From NCBI RefSeq assembly GCF_905120465.1, contig NZ_CAJHOF010000015.1:1-49426 (forward strand): 49,426 bases of DNA, given 5' to 3'. Below are positions 25,441-34,472 of the stretch, in pieces. The notes under the pieces were generated by a model. That model was not told the origin of the DNA, made no database searches, and saw only the letters and a list, made by a program, of their open reading frames with translations. The position numbers and the translations under genes are program-made. Source of the DNA: Campylobacter majalis (GTDB lineage Bacteria > Campylobacterota > Campylobacteria > Campylobacterales > Campylobacteraceae). How positions within the stretch are numbered: position 1 is the stretch's first letter; each line of letters opens with the position of its first letter.

Positions 25441-26528
25441 ACACTCACTCCTATTATATTAGTTAATTCCTGGATATTTGTTGAATATCTCATTGCATTT
25501 TCTTTTGTTATTATACCACTTTTAAAGGCCTTTGCTAATGCTTGATTTTGCGTTTGCATGCCAGTATTTGCTTGATTAAGTTGCATTTGCGAATAAATTT
25601 GATGGACTTTATTCTCTCTTATTAAGTTAGATATAGCAGGAGTATTAACAAATATCTCATGCATGGCAACTCTACCACCTCCAACTTTTGGGACTAAATT
25701 TTGTGATATTATCGCACAAAGCGATACACTAAGCATATTTCTTACTTGAATTTGCTCACTTCCATCAAAACTATCTATAATTCTATTTATAGTCTGAATC
25801 GCCGAGTTTGTGTGTAGGGTAGCAAAAACCAAATGTCCAGTCTCGGCCGCTGTAATTGCTGTAGCAACAGTCTCCTTGTCTCTTAATTCGCCTACAAGTA
25901 TTATGTCTGGATCTTGCCTTAGTGCGTATTTTAAGGCATTTGCATATGATAAAGTATCTGCACCAATGTTTCTATATGAAAACAAAGCTTTTTTATTTTC
26001 ATGAATAAACTCAACTGGGTCTTCTATCGTTATTATATGCTTTCTCTCATTTTGATTTATTTCGTTTAGCATTGCTGCTAAAGTTGTTGATTTACCGCTA
26101 CCAGTTGGTCCAGTTACAAGAATCAATCCCTTTTCATGTTTAATCAAATCCTTAAGAACACTCGGAGCCCTTATCTCATCTAGTGTGGGAATTTTGATAG
26201 GAACGATACGAAATGAAGCAGCCAATTTACCATTTGAAGTATAATAGTAATTTCCCCTAAATCTTCCAATATTTGGAAGTTCAACGGCAAAATCAAGCTC
26301 TTTTTTGCTTTCAAGCTCGTGTTTTTGAGCATCAGTTATAAGCGCATAACACAAATGCTGTATATCACTACCACTTGATTTTCCTAACTCAAGCGATCTT
26401 AACACCCCATCTATACGTATTTGTGGTTCAGAATTTACAACCAAATGCAAATCACTGGCCTTATTATGAACAACGGTTTTTAATAGCGAGTGTATATCGG
26501 TGTTTAATTGATTTGCTAAGTTAGGCAT
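25437..26528 (-). CDS. pilT: PilT-like type IV pilus retraction ATPase
   Basis: A 363-residue secretion ATPase with a PAS-like N-terminal domain (SDLHLVVNSEPQIRIDG) and RecA-like domain: Walker A GPTGSGKST, Asp box ITIEDPVEF, Walker B DIILVGELRD, His box TGHLVFATLHTN. AISNLIRENK corresponds to the AIRNLIRE motif that marks retraction ATPases (PilT), one residue changed. It lies in a housekeeping operon between gatC and cvpA and no pilin, PilC or PilQ gene is in the window. It may power DNA-uptake pseudopili or a pilus encoded elsewhere. Confidence 0.9.
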   Translation of the reverse strand: MPNLANQLNTDIHSLLKTVVHNKASDLHLVVNSEPQIRIDGVLRSLELGKSSGSDIQHLCYALITDAQKHELESKKELDFAVELPNIGRFRGNYYYTSNGKLAASFRIVPIKIPTLDEIRAPSVLKDLIKHEKGLILVTGPTGSGKSTTLAAMLNEINQNERKHIITIEDPVEFIHENKKALFSYRNIGADTLSYANALKYALRQDPDIILVGELRDKETVATAITAAETGHLVFATLHTNSAIQTINRIIDSFDGSEQIQVRNMLSVSLCAIISQNLVPKVGGGRVAMHEIFVNTPAISNLIRENKVHQIYSQMQLNQANTGMQTQNQALAKAFKSGIITKENAMRYSTNIQELTNIIGVSV

Positions 26529-26533
26529 TTATA

Positions 26534-26830
26534 TTACTCTATTATTTTTGGCACCACGAAAAAATTTCCTTCTCTTAAAGGAGCGTATTTTAGTGTATCA
26601 TCTATCACGCTTGATGAGCTAATCACATCTTCACGCAATAAAGTCGCACCATTTGTCATATTTACCATAGCCTTATCATTGTCTAAATTAAGCTCATTTA
26701 ATATATCTACAAATGAAACTATTTCACTTAGTTGTTTTTTTATTTCTTCGCGTTTATCATCGCCAATTTGTAGCGATGAAAGCTTTTCTAGTTTGGTTAA
26801 AAGTTTATCATCTATCTGCACAAATTTCAC
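26534..26830 (-). CDS. gatC: Asp/Glu-tRNA amidotransferase subunit C
   Basis: A 98-residue GatC. It has the typical first helix with LLTKLEKLSSLQI, then EEIKKQLSEIVSFVDILNELN, and LREDVI in the second half. It holds GatA and GatB together in the complex that makes Gln-tRNA and Asn-tRNA by amidation. First gene of the minus-strand operon, with a consensus -10 upstream. Confidence 0.92.
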   Translation of the reverse strand: MKFVQIDDKLLTKLEKLSSLQIGDDKREEIKKQLSEIVSFVDILNELNLDNDKAMVNMTNGATLLREDVISSSSVIDDTLKYAPLREGNFFVVPKIIE

Positions 26831-26853
26831 CTTAAAATTTAAATTTGTAACGC

Positions 26854-26859
26854 ATTATA
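26854..26859 (-). promoter_or_regulatory. -10 element for the gatC operon
   Basis: TATAAT on the minus strand, 24 bases upstream of the gatC ATG. It should drive the eleven-gene run from gatC to comF. A ribosome site (AAGGTG) follows. Confidence 0.7.
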
Positions 26860-26899
26860 ACACAATTAATCTTTAATTTTGTGATGTTTTAAATTTATT

Positions 26900-26905
26900 T
26901 ATGAT
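26900..26905 (+). promoter_or_regulatory. Possible -10 element for the 26944 operon
   Basis: TATGAT, overlapping TACAAT at 26905-26910, lies about 35-45 bases before the TTG start at 26944. It is divergent from the gatC promoter. Confidence 0.45.
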
Positions 26906-26943
26906 ACAATTGGCGTCTAAATTTTAATTTTAAAGGAAAAATT

Positions 26944-27507
26944 TTGGCTATAAAAGACGATATAAAAAGCATTAAAGATGAACTAAATGCACAAGAGCAA
27001 TTTTTAGAAAATATAATTAAAGGTGAAAGATTTTTTAAAAAAAATAAAAAACTAATCATCACATTTTTTACTTTAATTATTGTAGGTTTAATTGGATATT
27101 TTGCAAATAATTTAATTCAAACCGATAAAATAAACAAAGCAAATGAAGCATATTCTAAATTAATTTTAGATCCAAACAACAAAGAAGCTTTAAATACACT
27201 AAAACAAAAAGCACCATCGCTTTATGCCATTTATAAATATAAAATCTCTAGTGACAACAACGACACAGAGGCAATTAAATCGCTTATAGATGAGCCAATT
27301 GATTCAATTTTGAAAGAATTTTTTAAATTATCATTAAATGAAAAATCTGAATTAGGCGATGATTACAATACGCTTATTAATGGTTATAATTTACTATTAC
27401 AAGACAAAATAAACGAAGCAAATGTTGAATTTTCTAAAATTCCAGCCAATTCTGCACTTCAAAGCATAGTTAAGAATTTACAACACTACCAAGGATATAA
27501 AAAATGA
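26944..27507 (+). CDS. Single-pass membrane protein, YfgM/TPR-like
   Basis: A 187-residue protein with a charged cytoplasmic start, one membrane helix (about 38-58, KLIITFFTLIIVGLIGYFANN) and a periplasmic helical part with TPR-like spacing. The layout resembles YfgM-type proteins, which help envelope protein assembly. Start is TTG 26944 after AAAGGA. It overlaps the next lipoprotein gene by four bases; a BamB-like neighbour also fits a YfgM-BamB pairing known from other bacteria. Similarity is in architecture, not in recognised motifs. Confidence 0.65.
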   Translation: MAIKDDIKSIKDELNAQEQFLENIIKGERFFKKNKKLIITFFTLIIVGLIGYFANNLIQTDKINKANEAYSKLILDPNNKEALNTLKQKAPSLYAIYKYKISSDNNDTEAIKSLIDEPIDSILKEFFKLSLNEKSELGDDYNTLINGYNLLLQDKINEANVEFSKIPANSALQSIVKNLQHYQGYKK

Positions 27508-28505
27508 GAAAATTTACACTTTTATTTGTGCTATTTTTAGTATTAATCCTAAGCGGATGCGGAACAAAAAGGCAGTATTTTAAGCCTGAAAGCACAACAG
27601 CAAAAGCAAAGCTAACACATAATTTGCCATCAAAAATATCATACGCTACTTCAAATGGAGCAACACTAAAAAATGGCAATATAATCACAAAAAATGGGCT
27701 AAATTCTCAAATAAAACTAAAAGACGGTTTTGTGTTTTTAGGTGAGTATGATGGCAATATAATATCAGCAAATACAAATGGCGAACTAAACATAAGCGAC
27801 AGCAATGGCGACACTATTTTTAACAAAAGCTTTTCATCGGCCATAGTTTCAGCATCTTTAGAAAATAACTTAATAGCAGCCGTTAGTGCTTCAAACAATA
27901 TATATTTGCTAGACCTACATAACGCACAGACACTAATGCAGTATAAATCAAGCGAAATTTATGCAATTGACTCACGAGTTGCAGCACCAATTTTTTTAAG
28001 CACAATTATATTGTATCCAAGTCTAGATGGCAGAGTATATGTGACACAAAAAAATGGACAAATTTTAAGAGATATAGTAATCAGCTCTGAAAGTTTTTTT
28101 AACAATGTTATATTTTTAGATGTAGTTGATGAGCATTTAATAGCAGCAACTGCTAAGAAAATTATCGTCGTAAGCCCACAAAAAACTAGTCAATACTCAG
28201 CCGAAATTAAAAATATAGTAAGAGACAATCACAATATATATATATTAAAAAAAGATGGCTTAGTAACAAAAACAAATCTAGACTTAGAAGAGTTAGCGAG
28301 TGCCTATTTTAAATTTGCGATATTCTCTGACGCTCTAATTTACAATAACAAACTAAACATTATTGAAAAAACAGGATATTTAATAAAAACAGATCTAAAT
28401 TTAAATTCACACGAAATAATTGAATTAAGTAGTGAGATACAAGATAAAAGCTTTATATCAAAAGATAGTTTTTATTATGATGATGAATTTATGAAGTTTG
28501 ATTAA
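27504..28505 (+). CDS. BamB-like beta-propeller lipoprotein
   Basis: A 333-residue lipoprotein with signal MRKFTLLFVLFLVLILSGC (C19). The body consists of repeated short beta-rich blocks with Asn-Gly turns (for example NGELNISDSNGDTIF, DGRVYVTQKNGQIL) typical of PQQ/BamB propellers. BamB is a lipoprotein of the outer-membrane protein assembly machine. The pairing with the preceding YfgM-like gene supports an envelope assembly role. No single diagnostic motif; a different propeller lipoprotein is possible. Confidence 0.65.
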   Translation: MRKFTLLFVLFLVLILSGCGTKRQYFKPESTTAKAKLTHNLPSKISYATSNGATLKNGNIITKNGLNSQIKLKDGFVFLGEYDGNIISANTNGELNISDSNGDTIFNKSFSSAIVSASLENNLIAAVSASNNIYLLDLHNAQTLMQYKSSEIYAIDSRVAAPIFLSTIILYPSLDGRVYVTQKNGQILRDIVISSESFFNNVIFLDVVDEHLIAATAKKIIVVSPQKTSQYSAEIKNIVRDNHNIYILKKDGLVTKTNLDLEELASAYFKFAIFSDALIYNNKLNIIEKTGYLIKTDLNLNSHEIIELSSEIQDKSFISKDSFYYDDEFMKFD

Positions 28506-28837
28506 TGGATGCTAAGACGTTAAAAATTTTTGAATCTAATAAAATACTTTTAAAAAATCTTAAAACGCTTGAAATTGCTGAGTTTAGCAAGTCTCGCGTT
28601 TTAAGTGGTTATTTTGGTATAGATTTAAAAGGTTTTTATAATATAATTTTTATAAGAGATGCAAAATCTAGATTTTTACTCAAAGATGCAATTAGCCTAA
28701 ATGAGTTATGCAAAAAATATGAAGAAAAATTTAATACCAACATCAAAAAACGAATGTTTTTTTACAACTCACAAATATGCCTAAAAGCCATCAATGAACT
28801 AAAAAACACTAGCTGGAAATGTCATGATTTTATGTGA
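28505..28837 (+). CDS. Conserved protein of unknown function
   Basis: A 110-residue soluble protein between the propeller lipoprotein and coaX. Its ATG shares one base with the preceding stop, and its end overlaps coaX by 14 bases, so it is clearly part of the operon. It is rich in lysine, phenylalanine and asparagine and has two cysteines near the end (SQICLK, WKCHDF). I do not recognise a family. Confidence 0.7.
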   Translation: MDAKTLKIFESNKILLKNLKTLEIAEFSKSRVLSGYFGIDLKGFYNIIFIRDAKSRFLLKDAISLNELCKKYEEKFNTNIKKRMFFYNSQICLKAINELKNTSWKCHDFM

Positions 28838-29444
28838 CATAGGAAACACAAACGCCACATTTTGCAATGATGGCGTAATATCCAAAATGAAGCTAGATGA
28901 GTTTAAAGAATATAAAACAAACGATAAAATTTACTATATTTGTGTAAATGATGAGACAAAAAATAGACTAAAAGATAGTAAAAATTTCATCGATCTTGAG
29001 CCATATTTTGAGCTAGACACTATTTATCAAGGACTTGGAGTGGATAGGATAGCCGTTTGCCATAGTATCAAAGATGGTGTAATTGTCGATGCTGGTAGTG
29101 CAATCACAGTCGATGTGATGATGAATAACAAACATCTTGGCGGATACATATTGCCTGGGATCTTTCACATGCTAAAAGCATATGAAAATATCTCACCACG
29201 CCTAAAATTACCAATCAACTCACAAATAGCACTAGATGCGCTACCTCAACGCACTACTGATGCAGTTAGTTATGGCATCGTTAAGCCAATTGTGACGCTC
29301 ATAAGCGATATAGCACGTGATAAAAATGTCTATTTTACAGGTGGCGATGGTCAATTTTTATCAAAATTTTTTAAAAATGCCATATATGATAAAAATTTAG
29401 TCTTTCGGTCAATGCAAAACCTAATAAAGCAAAAAAGGATATAA
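28824..29444 (+). CDS. coaX: Type III pantothenate kinase
   Basis: A 206-residue ASKHA-fold kinase, short as in other Campylobacterota. It has the phosphate loop DIGNTNATF, the GVDRIAV block, the catalytic region VDAGSAITVDVM, and GGYILPGI. It phosphorylates pantothenate, the first step of coenzyme A synthesis. CoA is also the source of the pantetheine arm needed by the carrier protein at 1986. hisG starts two bases after its stop codon. Confidence 0.92.
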   Translation: MILCDIGNTNATFCNDGVISKMKLDEFKEYKTNDKIYYICVNDETKNRLKDSKNFIDLEPYFELDTIYQGLGVDRIAVCHSIKDGVIVDAGSAITVDVMMNNKHLGGYILPGIFHMLKAYENISPRLKLPINSQIALDALPQRTTDAVSYGIVKPIVTLISDIARDKNVYFTGGDGQFLSKFFKNAIYDKNLVFRSMQNLIKQKRI

Positions 29445-29445
29445 A

Positions 29446-30063
29446 TTGATAAAAATAGCTCTACCAAAAGGCAGGATAGCTGACGAAACGCTTGAAATTT
29501 TTAGAAAAATTTTCGCACTAGATTTTCAATTTGAAGACAGAAAACTAATCCTTGACGAAGGAAATTTTCAGTTTTTAATGGTTCGAAACCAAGACATACC
29601 AACCTACGTCACAGAAGGAGCTGCTGATATTGGTATAGTTGGCTTAGACGTGTTAGAAGAGCATAAGGTCGATGTTGTAAGGTTGCTTGATATGCGTATA
29701 GGACAATGCAAAGTATGCGTTGGCATAAGAGAACAAGATGTTCTTGACTACACTCGTCCAGAGCTAAAAATAGCTACCAAAATGCCAAATATTGCAAGAA
29801 ACTACTTCTCACAAAAGGCCATCGCATTAAAAATTATAAAGCTATACGGCTCGATAGAACTCGCACCACTTGTAGGGCTAGCAGACGCCATAGTAGATGT
29901 AGTAGAAACTGGCACAACTATGAAGCAAAATGGCTTAAAAGTAGCCGAAACAATCATGCAAAGCTCGGCATATTTAATCGCAAACAAAAATAGCTTTATC
30001 ACAAAAAAAGCTGAAATTTTAAGCCTATATCACAAGATAAAAACTCAAATCAATCAAAAATAG
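29446..30063 (+). CDS. hisG: ATP phosphoribosyltransferase, short form
   Basis: A 205-residue HisG: first step of histidine synthesis (ATP + PRPP). Visible motifs are ALPKGRI, GAADIGIVGLDVL and the PRPP loop VDVVETGTTMKQNG. At this length it lacks the C-terminal regulatory domain of the long form (about 290-300, which C. jejuni has as I recall). Short HisG needs HisZ, a histidyl-tRNA synthetase-like partner, which is not in the window. A hairpin overlaps its stop. Confidence 0.93.
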   Translation: MIKIALPKGRIADETLEIFRKIFALDFQFEDRKLILDEGNFQFLMVRNQDIPTYVTEGAADIGIVGLDVLEEHKVDVVRLLDMRIGQCKVCVGIREQDVLDYTRPELKIATKMPNIARNYFSQKAIALKIIKLYGSIELAPLVGLADAIVDVVETGTTMKQNGLKVAETIMQSSAYLIANKNSFITKKAEILSLYHKIKTQINQK

Positions 30064-30082
30064 GTAAATTTTGCCTATTTTT
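30057..30082 (+). terminator. Terminator at the end of hisG
   Basis: AAAATAGG (30057-30064) pairs with CCTATTTT (30074-30081) and is followed by T. The stem begins inside the last hisG codons. Confidence 0.7.
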
Positions 30083-30147
30083 GCTCGTAATTAGCTTTTT
30101 AAGATTTTTTAGATAAAATCAAGAGAAATTCATATCAAAGTTACAAA

Positions 30148-32217
30148 ATGGATAAATTTATAAATGACTTAAACCAGACACAACAACAAGCCGCAACACA
30201 CATAGATGGACCTATGCTTATACTTGCGGGTGCAGGTAGTGGCAAAACAAAAACTATAACCACGCGGCTAGCTTATCTAATAGGTGAAGTAGGCATTGAT
30301 CCAGCAAACACCCTAACTCTTACTTTCACAAATAAAGCAGCAAATGAGATGCGAACTCGTGCTATAAAACTACTAAATAATGTAGGAAATTTTACACCCC
30401 TACTTTGCACATTTCATAAATTTGGTTTGCTTTTTTTAAAATTTTACATAGATAAACTTGGACGAAAAAATAACTTTATCATAATAGATACAGATGATAA
30501 AAAACGCATATTAAAAAGCTTTGAAAGTCCGATACCAACATCAACTTTATCAAATGAGATATCAAACTATAAAAATTCTCTTTTAAGCGTAGATGATGCG
30601 ATTAAACTAGCCAGTTTAGAAACTGGCGAAAAAGGCAAAGATGGATTTTATCAAAAAGTCGCACAAGTGTATAAAAAATACGAAGAATACTTACTAAGCA
30701 ATAATTTAGTTGATTTTGACGATTTGCTTGTTTTAACATATAAAATTTTAAATACCAATCACGATTTAGCACAAGAAATTTCCAACCGCTATAAATATAT
30801 CATGGTTGATGAGTATCAAGACACAAACGATCTTCAATATAAACTCTTAAAAAAGCTTTGCACTACACATGAAAATATCTGTGTAGTCGGCGATGATGAT
30901 CAAAGCATATATGGTTGGCGTGGTGCAAAGATAGAAAATATTTTAAATTTCAAAGATGAGTTTAAAAACACAAAAATCGTCCGTCTAGAGCATAATTATC
31001 GCTCAACAACGCCGATCTTAAAAGCAGCAAACGAGCTAATTGATCACAACAAAGGTCGCCTTGGTAAAAATTTAATTAGCACAAAAGGCGACGGAAGCGA
31101 AATACAAGTATATGAAAGCATCGATGAAAGCACAGAATCGGCAAAAATAGCAAAAGCGATAAAAAAACTACTAGCAAGTGGCGTTAAAGCACCAGAAATT
31201 GCGATTCTTTACCGCATAAATGCACTTTCACGCTCTTTAGAAGAAGGCTTAAACAAAGAAGCGATTTCATATAAAATGGTCGGTGGTGTTAAATTTTACG
31301 AACGAGCCGAGATTAAAGATATCATAAGCTATTTAAGACTTGTAACAAATCAAAATGATGATTTTTCGGTGCGTAGAGTTATAAATCGCCCAAAAAGAGG
31401 ACTTGGCAAAGTAAGTCTAGAAAAGCTCGAAAAAATAGCATTTGATGCTAAAATTTCACTATTTGAAGCCATGCAAAACATTGATGAAAACGACGAGGCA
31501 TTTAGTAAAAAAATAAAAACTTCATTAAACGATTTTGCTAATGGGTTAAAAGAGTTAAGCGAGTTAGAAAATTTATACGAGCTAATTGATAAATTAGAAA
31601 GCATTTTTGCTATAAGAAAATATTACGAGAGTTTGCCTGATGGCTCTGATAGAGCTGCAAATATCGATGAATTTTACGCTTTATTAAAAGACAATATTAA
31701 ACAAAATCCAAGCTTTGAACTTGAAGAATTTTTAAATGAGCTTACTTTAACAAGCGAGGCTGATGGCATAAGTGATGAGATGATTAGCATCATGAGCGTG
31801 CATGCAAGCAAAGGACTTGAGTTTGAGCATCTATTTGTTATAGGACTTGAAGAGGGGTTTTTCCCACTTATTGGCGATGGTAGCGATATAGAAGAGGAGC
31901 GGCGTTTAGCATATGTTGCAATTACCAGAGCCAAAAAATCTTTGGTTTTAAGCCACGCTATGTCGCGTTTTTACAAAGGACAGCGAACAAAATTAAACAA
32001 AAGCAGATTTTTAAGCGAAGCTGGATTAGTGCAAGGCTCACTCGTGATAGAACAATCAAATGAGTTTAAAAAAGGCGATTTGGTTAAGCATAAAATTTTT
32101 GGCATAGGAAGAGTTACAGCCGTAAGCAAAGTCAAAAAAGAGTTTAAATTAAGTATAAATTTTGGCGGAAACACAAAAGAGATAATGTCAAGCTTCGTTA
32201 CTAAGGCGGTTGGATGA
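30148..32217 (+). CDS. uvrD: UvrD/Rep/PcrA-type DNA helicase
   Basis: A 689-residue superfamily 1A 3'-5' helicase. It has the Q-motif LNQTQQQAA, Walker A AGAGSGKTKT, motif II VDEYQDTN, motif III GDDDQSIYGWRGA, motif IV LEHNYRST, motif V MSVHASKGLEF and motif VI VAITRAKK. The C-terminal 50 residues (GDLVKHKIFGIGRVTAVS) form the Tudor-like domain that binds RNA polymerase in UvrD/PcrA. It acts in repair and in removing proteins from DNA. It overlaps truB by four bases. Confidence 0.92.
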   Translation: MDKFINDLNQTQQQAATHIDGPMLILAGAGSGKTKTITTRLAYLIGEVGIDPANTLTLTFTNKAANEMRTRAIKLLNNVGNFTPLLCTFHKFGLLFLKFYIDKLGRKNNFIIIDTDDKKRILKSFESPIPTSTLSNEISNYKNSLLSVDDAIKLASLETGEKGKDGFYQKVAQVYKKYEEYLLSNNLVDFDDLLVLTYKILNTNHDLAQEISNRYKYIMVDEYQDTNDLQYKLLKKLCTTHENICVVGDDDQSIYGWRGAKIENILNFKDEFKNTKIVRLEHNYRSTTPILKAANELIDHNKGRLGKNLISTKGDGSEIQVYESIDESTESAKIAKAIKKLLASGVKAPEIAILYRINALSRSLEEGLNKEAISYKMVGGVKFYERAEIKDIISYLRLVTNQNDDFSVRRVINRPKRGLGKVSLEKLEKIAFDAKISLFEAMQNIDENDEAFSKKIKTSLNDFANGLKELSELENLYELIDKLESIFAIRKYYESLPDGSDRAANIDEFYALLKDNIKQNPSFELEEFLNELTLTSEADGISDEMISIMSVHASKGLEFEHLFVIGLEEGFFPLIGDGSDIEEERRLAYVAITRAKKSLVLSHAMSRFYKGQRTKLNKSRFLSEAGLVQGSLVIEQSNEFKKGDLVKHKIFGIGRVTAVSKVKKEFKLSINFGGNTKEIMSSFVTKAVG

Positions 32218-33047
32218 GCGAAGTTAAAAATGCGATTTTTGTTGCAAATAAACCAGCAAGAATTAGCTCAAACCACTTTTTAAGCCGTATAAAACGCAAA
32301 TATAAAGTAAAAAAAGCTGGCTTTTCAGGCACACTTGATCCATTTGCAAGTGGTTGCTTAATCGTAGCTCTTGGTAACTACACAAGGCTATTTAACTACA
32401 TTGACAAAGGCAAAAAAACATATATCGCAACTATGTGGCTAGGTGTAAAAAGTCAAAGCATGGACAATCAAAATATAAGCGAAATTACGACAGTTAAGCC
32501 ATTTGTTTTAAGTAGTATCGAGATAGCAAGAAGTTTTTTGCTAGGCGATATAGAGTATGTGCCGCCAAAATATAGTGCAAAGCACGTAAATGGCGAACGT
32601 GCATACGATCTAGCAAGACGTGGAGTTGAGTTTGAGCTAAAAGCGACCAAAATGCACGTATATGAGTCACAGATACTATCATATTGTCATCCCTTTTTAA
32701 CATTTAGCGTAACCTTAAGCGAAGGCGGATATGTGCGTTCATATGCTAATTTGTTAGCGAAAAAATTAGGCGTAAATGCGACACTATCTGCACTTCACAG
32801 AGTTAGTGAAGGTGAGTTTAGATATGATAATGAGCGTTTTTTAGACCCAATTGAAGTTTTAAATTTGCCATTAAATGAGTATAGTGGTGAAATTTCAAAC
32901 ATTCTAGATGGCAAAAACATCGAAATTTCACAGCTAAAATTTAAACAAAATGGCAAGTATTTACTAAAATATGATAAATTTTTTAGTATTATTCTAGTCC
33001 AAAATAATGAAGTTAAATATTGTTTAAACAAGGTAGAAATATGTTAA
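32214..33047 (+). CDS. truB: tRNA pseudouridine-55 synthase
   Basis: A 277-residue TruB that makes the T-loop pseudouridine of tRNAs. The catalytic aspartate is D42 in GTLDPFASG. Further blocks are YVPPKYSAKHVNGERAYDLAR and GGYVRSYA. The order uvrD-truB-csrA-ispE-smpB matches C. jejuni as I recall. Its last seven bases overlap csrA. Confidence 0.95.
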   Translation: MSEVKNAIFVANKPARISSNHFLSRIKRKYKVKKAGFSGTLDPFASGCLIVALGNYTRLFNYIDKGKKTYIATMWLGVKSQSMDNQNISEITTVKPFVLSSIEIARSFLLGDIEYVPPKYSAKHVNGERAYDLARRGVEFELKATKMHVYESQILSYCHPFLTFSVTLSEGGYVRSYANLLAKKLGVNATLSALHRVSEGEFRYDNERFLDPIEVLNLPLNEYSGEISNILDGKNIEISQLKFKQNGKYLLKYDKFFSIILVQNNEVKYCLNKVEIC

Positions 33048-33262
33048 TATTATCAAGAAAAGAAAACGAAGAAATTTTACTAGGCAATGATATTAAAATC
33101 GTAGTTGTAGGCATCAACAAAGGCGTTGTAAAACTAGGAATTGAAGCACCAAAAAATATGATGATTTTACGAAGCGAACTAGCAAACGTTATAAAAGATG
33201 CCAATAAAGAAGCAACAAAACTATCAGCTGATGTAAGCGAATTATCTAAAAAATTAAAATGA
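33041..33262 (+). CDS. csrA: Carbon storage regulator CsrA
   Basis: A 74-residue RNA-binding translational regulator, starting MLILSRKENEEILLG at ATG 33041; an in-frame ATG seven codons upstream is inside truB and would add MFKQGRN. The family core GNDIKIVVVGI and VKLGIEAPKNMMILRSEL is intact. In Campylobacter CsrA represses flagellin translation and is antagonised by FliW, so its place a few kilobases upstream of flagellar basal-body genes is apt. Confidence 0.95.
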   Translation: MLILSRKENEEILLGNDIKIVVVGINKGVVKLGIEAPKNMMILRSELANVIKDANKEATKLSADVSELSKKLK

Positions 33263-34002
33263 AAAGTTACGCTAAAATTAATATATATCTAAAAATAACT
33301 GGCACTAGAGGCGATTATCATGAGCTTTCATCGCGATTTGTTAAATTTTATCCGCTTTATGACGAGTTAGAATTTGAGCCAAGCCAAAATTTTGAAATCA
33401 AATCAAACATAAACATACAGGGCAATATTATACTAAAGGCATTAGATATCCTAAAGCAATCTGGATACAAAAACGAACTGGATGAGTATTTTAAATCGCA
33501 CAAAATAATCTTAACAAAACGCATACCAATGGGGGCTGGTCTAGGAGGCGGTAGCTCAAATGCCGCTACTTTTTTACGCCTTGCAAATGAGAAGTTAAAT
33601 CTAAAAATTAACACTCATGATTTGGCTAAAATAGGAGCTAAAATAGGCTCTGATGTTAGTTTTTTCGTGTATGATTATAATAGTGCTGATGTCAGTGGAG
33701 TCGGTGAAATAGTAAATGAATTTGATGATAATGTGCCACAATTACAAATTTTCACACCTGAAATTTTTTGCGATACGCCAAGCGTTTATAAGCAATTTAG
33801 ATCGAATTTTATGCACAAAATAGACGTAAATTTAGCTAAAAAATTAAGCAAAATGAAAAGTGATGAAATTTTAGCCACATTTAACCAAGACACACTAAAC
33901 GATCTATATGCACCTTGCATTAGTTTATATCCTAAAATTTCAGAGTATAAAGATATGTTTTTAAGCGGAAGTGGCTCAACGCTATTTAAGGTAAAAAAAT
34001 GA
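33259..34002 (+). CDS. ispE: 4-diphosphocytidyl-2-C-methyl-D-erythritol kinase
   Basis: A 247-residue GHMP-family kinase of the MEP isoprenoid pathway. It has [12 protein letters not shown] at the start, the ATP loop [19 protein letters not shown], and GSGSTLF near the end. It is somewhat shorter than the E. coli enzyme (283), usual for Campylobacter. It overlaps csrA and smpB by four bases each. Confidence 0.93.
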   Translation: MKSYAKINIYLKITGTRGDYHELSSRFVKFYPLYDELEFEPSQNFEIKSNINIQGNIILKALDILKQSGYKNELDEYFKSHKIILTKRIPMGAGLGGGSSNAATFLRLANEKLNLKINTHDLAKIGAKIGSDVSFFVYDYNSADVSGVGEIVNEFDDNVPQLQIFTPEIFCDTPSVYKQFRSNFMHKIDVNLAKKLSKMKSDEILATFNQDTLNDLYAPCISLYPKISEYKDMFLSGSGSTLFKVKK

Positions 34003-34463
34003 AAGAGATAGCTAAAAATAAAAAAGCTTTGCATGAATATAGCATAATAGAAACTTACGAAGCAGGCATTGTGCTAAAAGGAAGCGAAACAAAAGCCCTA
34101 AGAATGGGACGTGCAAACTTAAAAGATAGCTTTGTGCGTATAATACGTGGCGAGATATTTTTACTAAACGCACACATTGCTCACCTTGCCACCACACACT
34201 CGCACTACCGCCCTGACGAAAGGGGAGCTAGGAAACTTCTAATGCATCGCAAACAAATTGACAAGCTTTTTGGCTCAGTTACTCGCGATGGCTACACTTT
34301 AATTGCTTTAACGATATACTTAAACGATAAAAATTTATTTAAAGTGCGTGTTGCACTAGCAAAGGGTAAAAATTTACATGACAAACGCGAAACTTTAAAG
34401 AAAAAACAAGCTGATTTAGAAGCCAAATCAGCTATGAAAAATTTTAATAAATTTCAACAATAA
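33999..34463 (+). CDS. smpB: SsrA-binding protein
   Basis: A 154-residue SmpB that brings tmRNA to stalled ribosomes. Typical blocks are [39 protein letters not shown] and the basic C-terminal tail [17 protein letters not shown]. No ssrA (tmRNA) gene is visible in the window. Confidence 0.96.
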   Translation: MKEIAKNKKALHEYSIIETYEAGIVLKGSETKALRMGRANLKDSFVRIIRGEIFLLNAHIAHLATTHSHYRPDERGARKLLMHRKQIDKLFGSVTRDGYTLIALTIYLNDKNLFKVRVALAKGKNLHDKRETLKKKQADLEAKSAMKNFNKFQQ

Positions 34464-34472
34464 GGATAAAGA

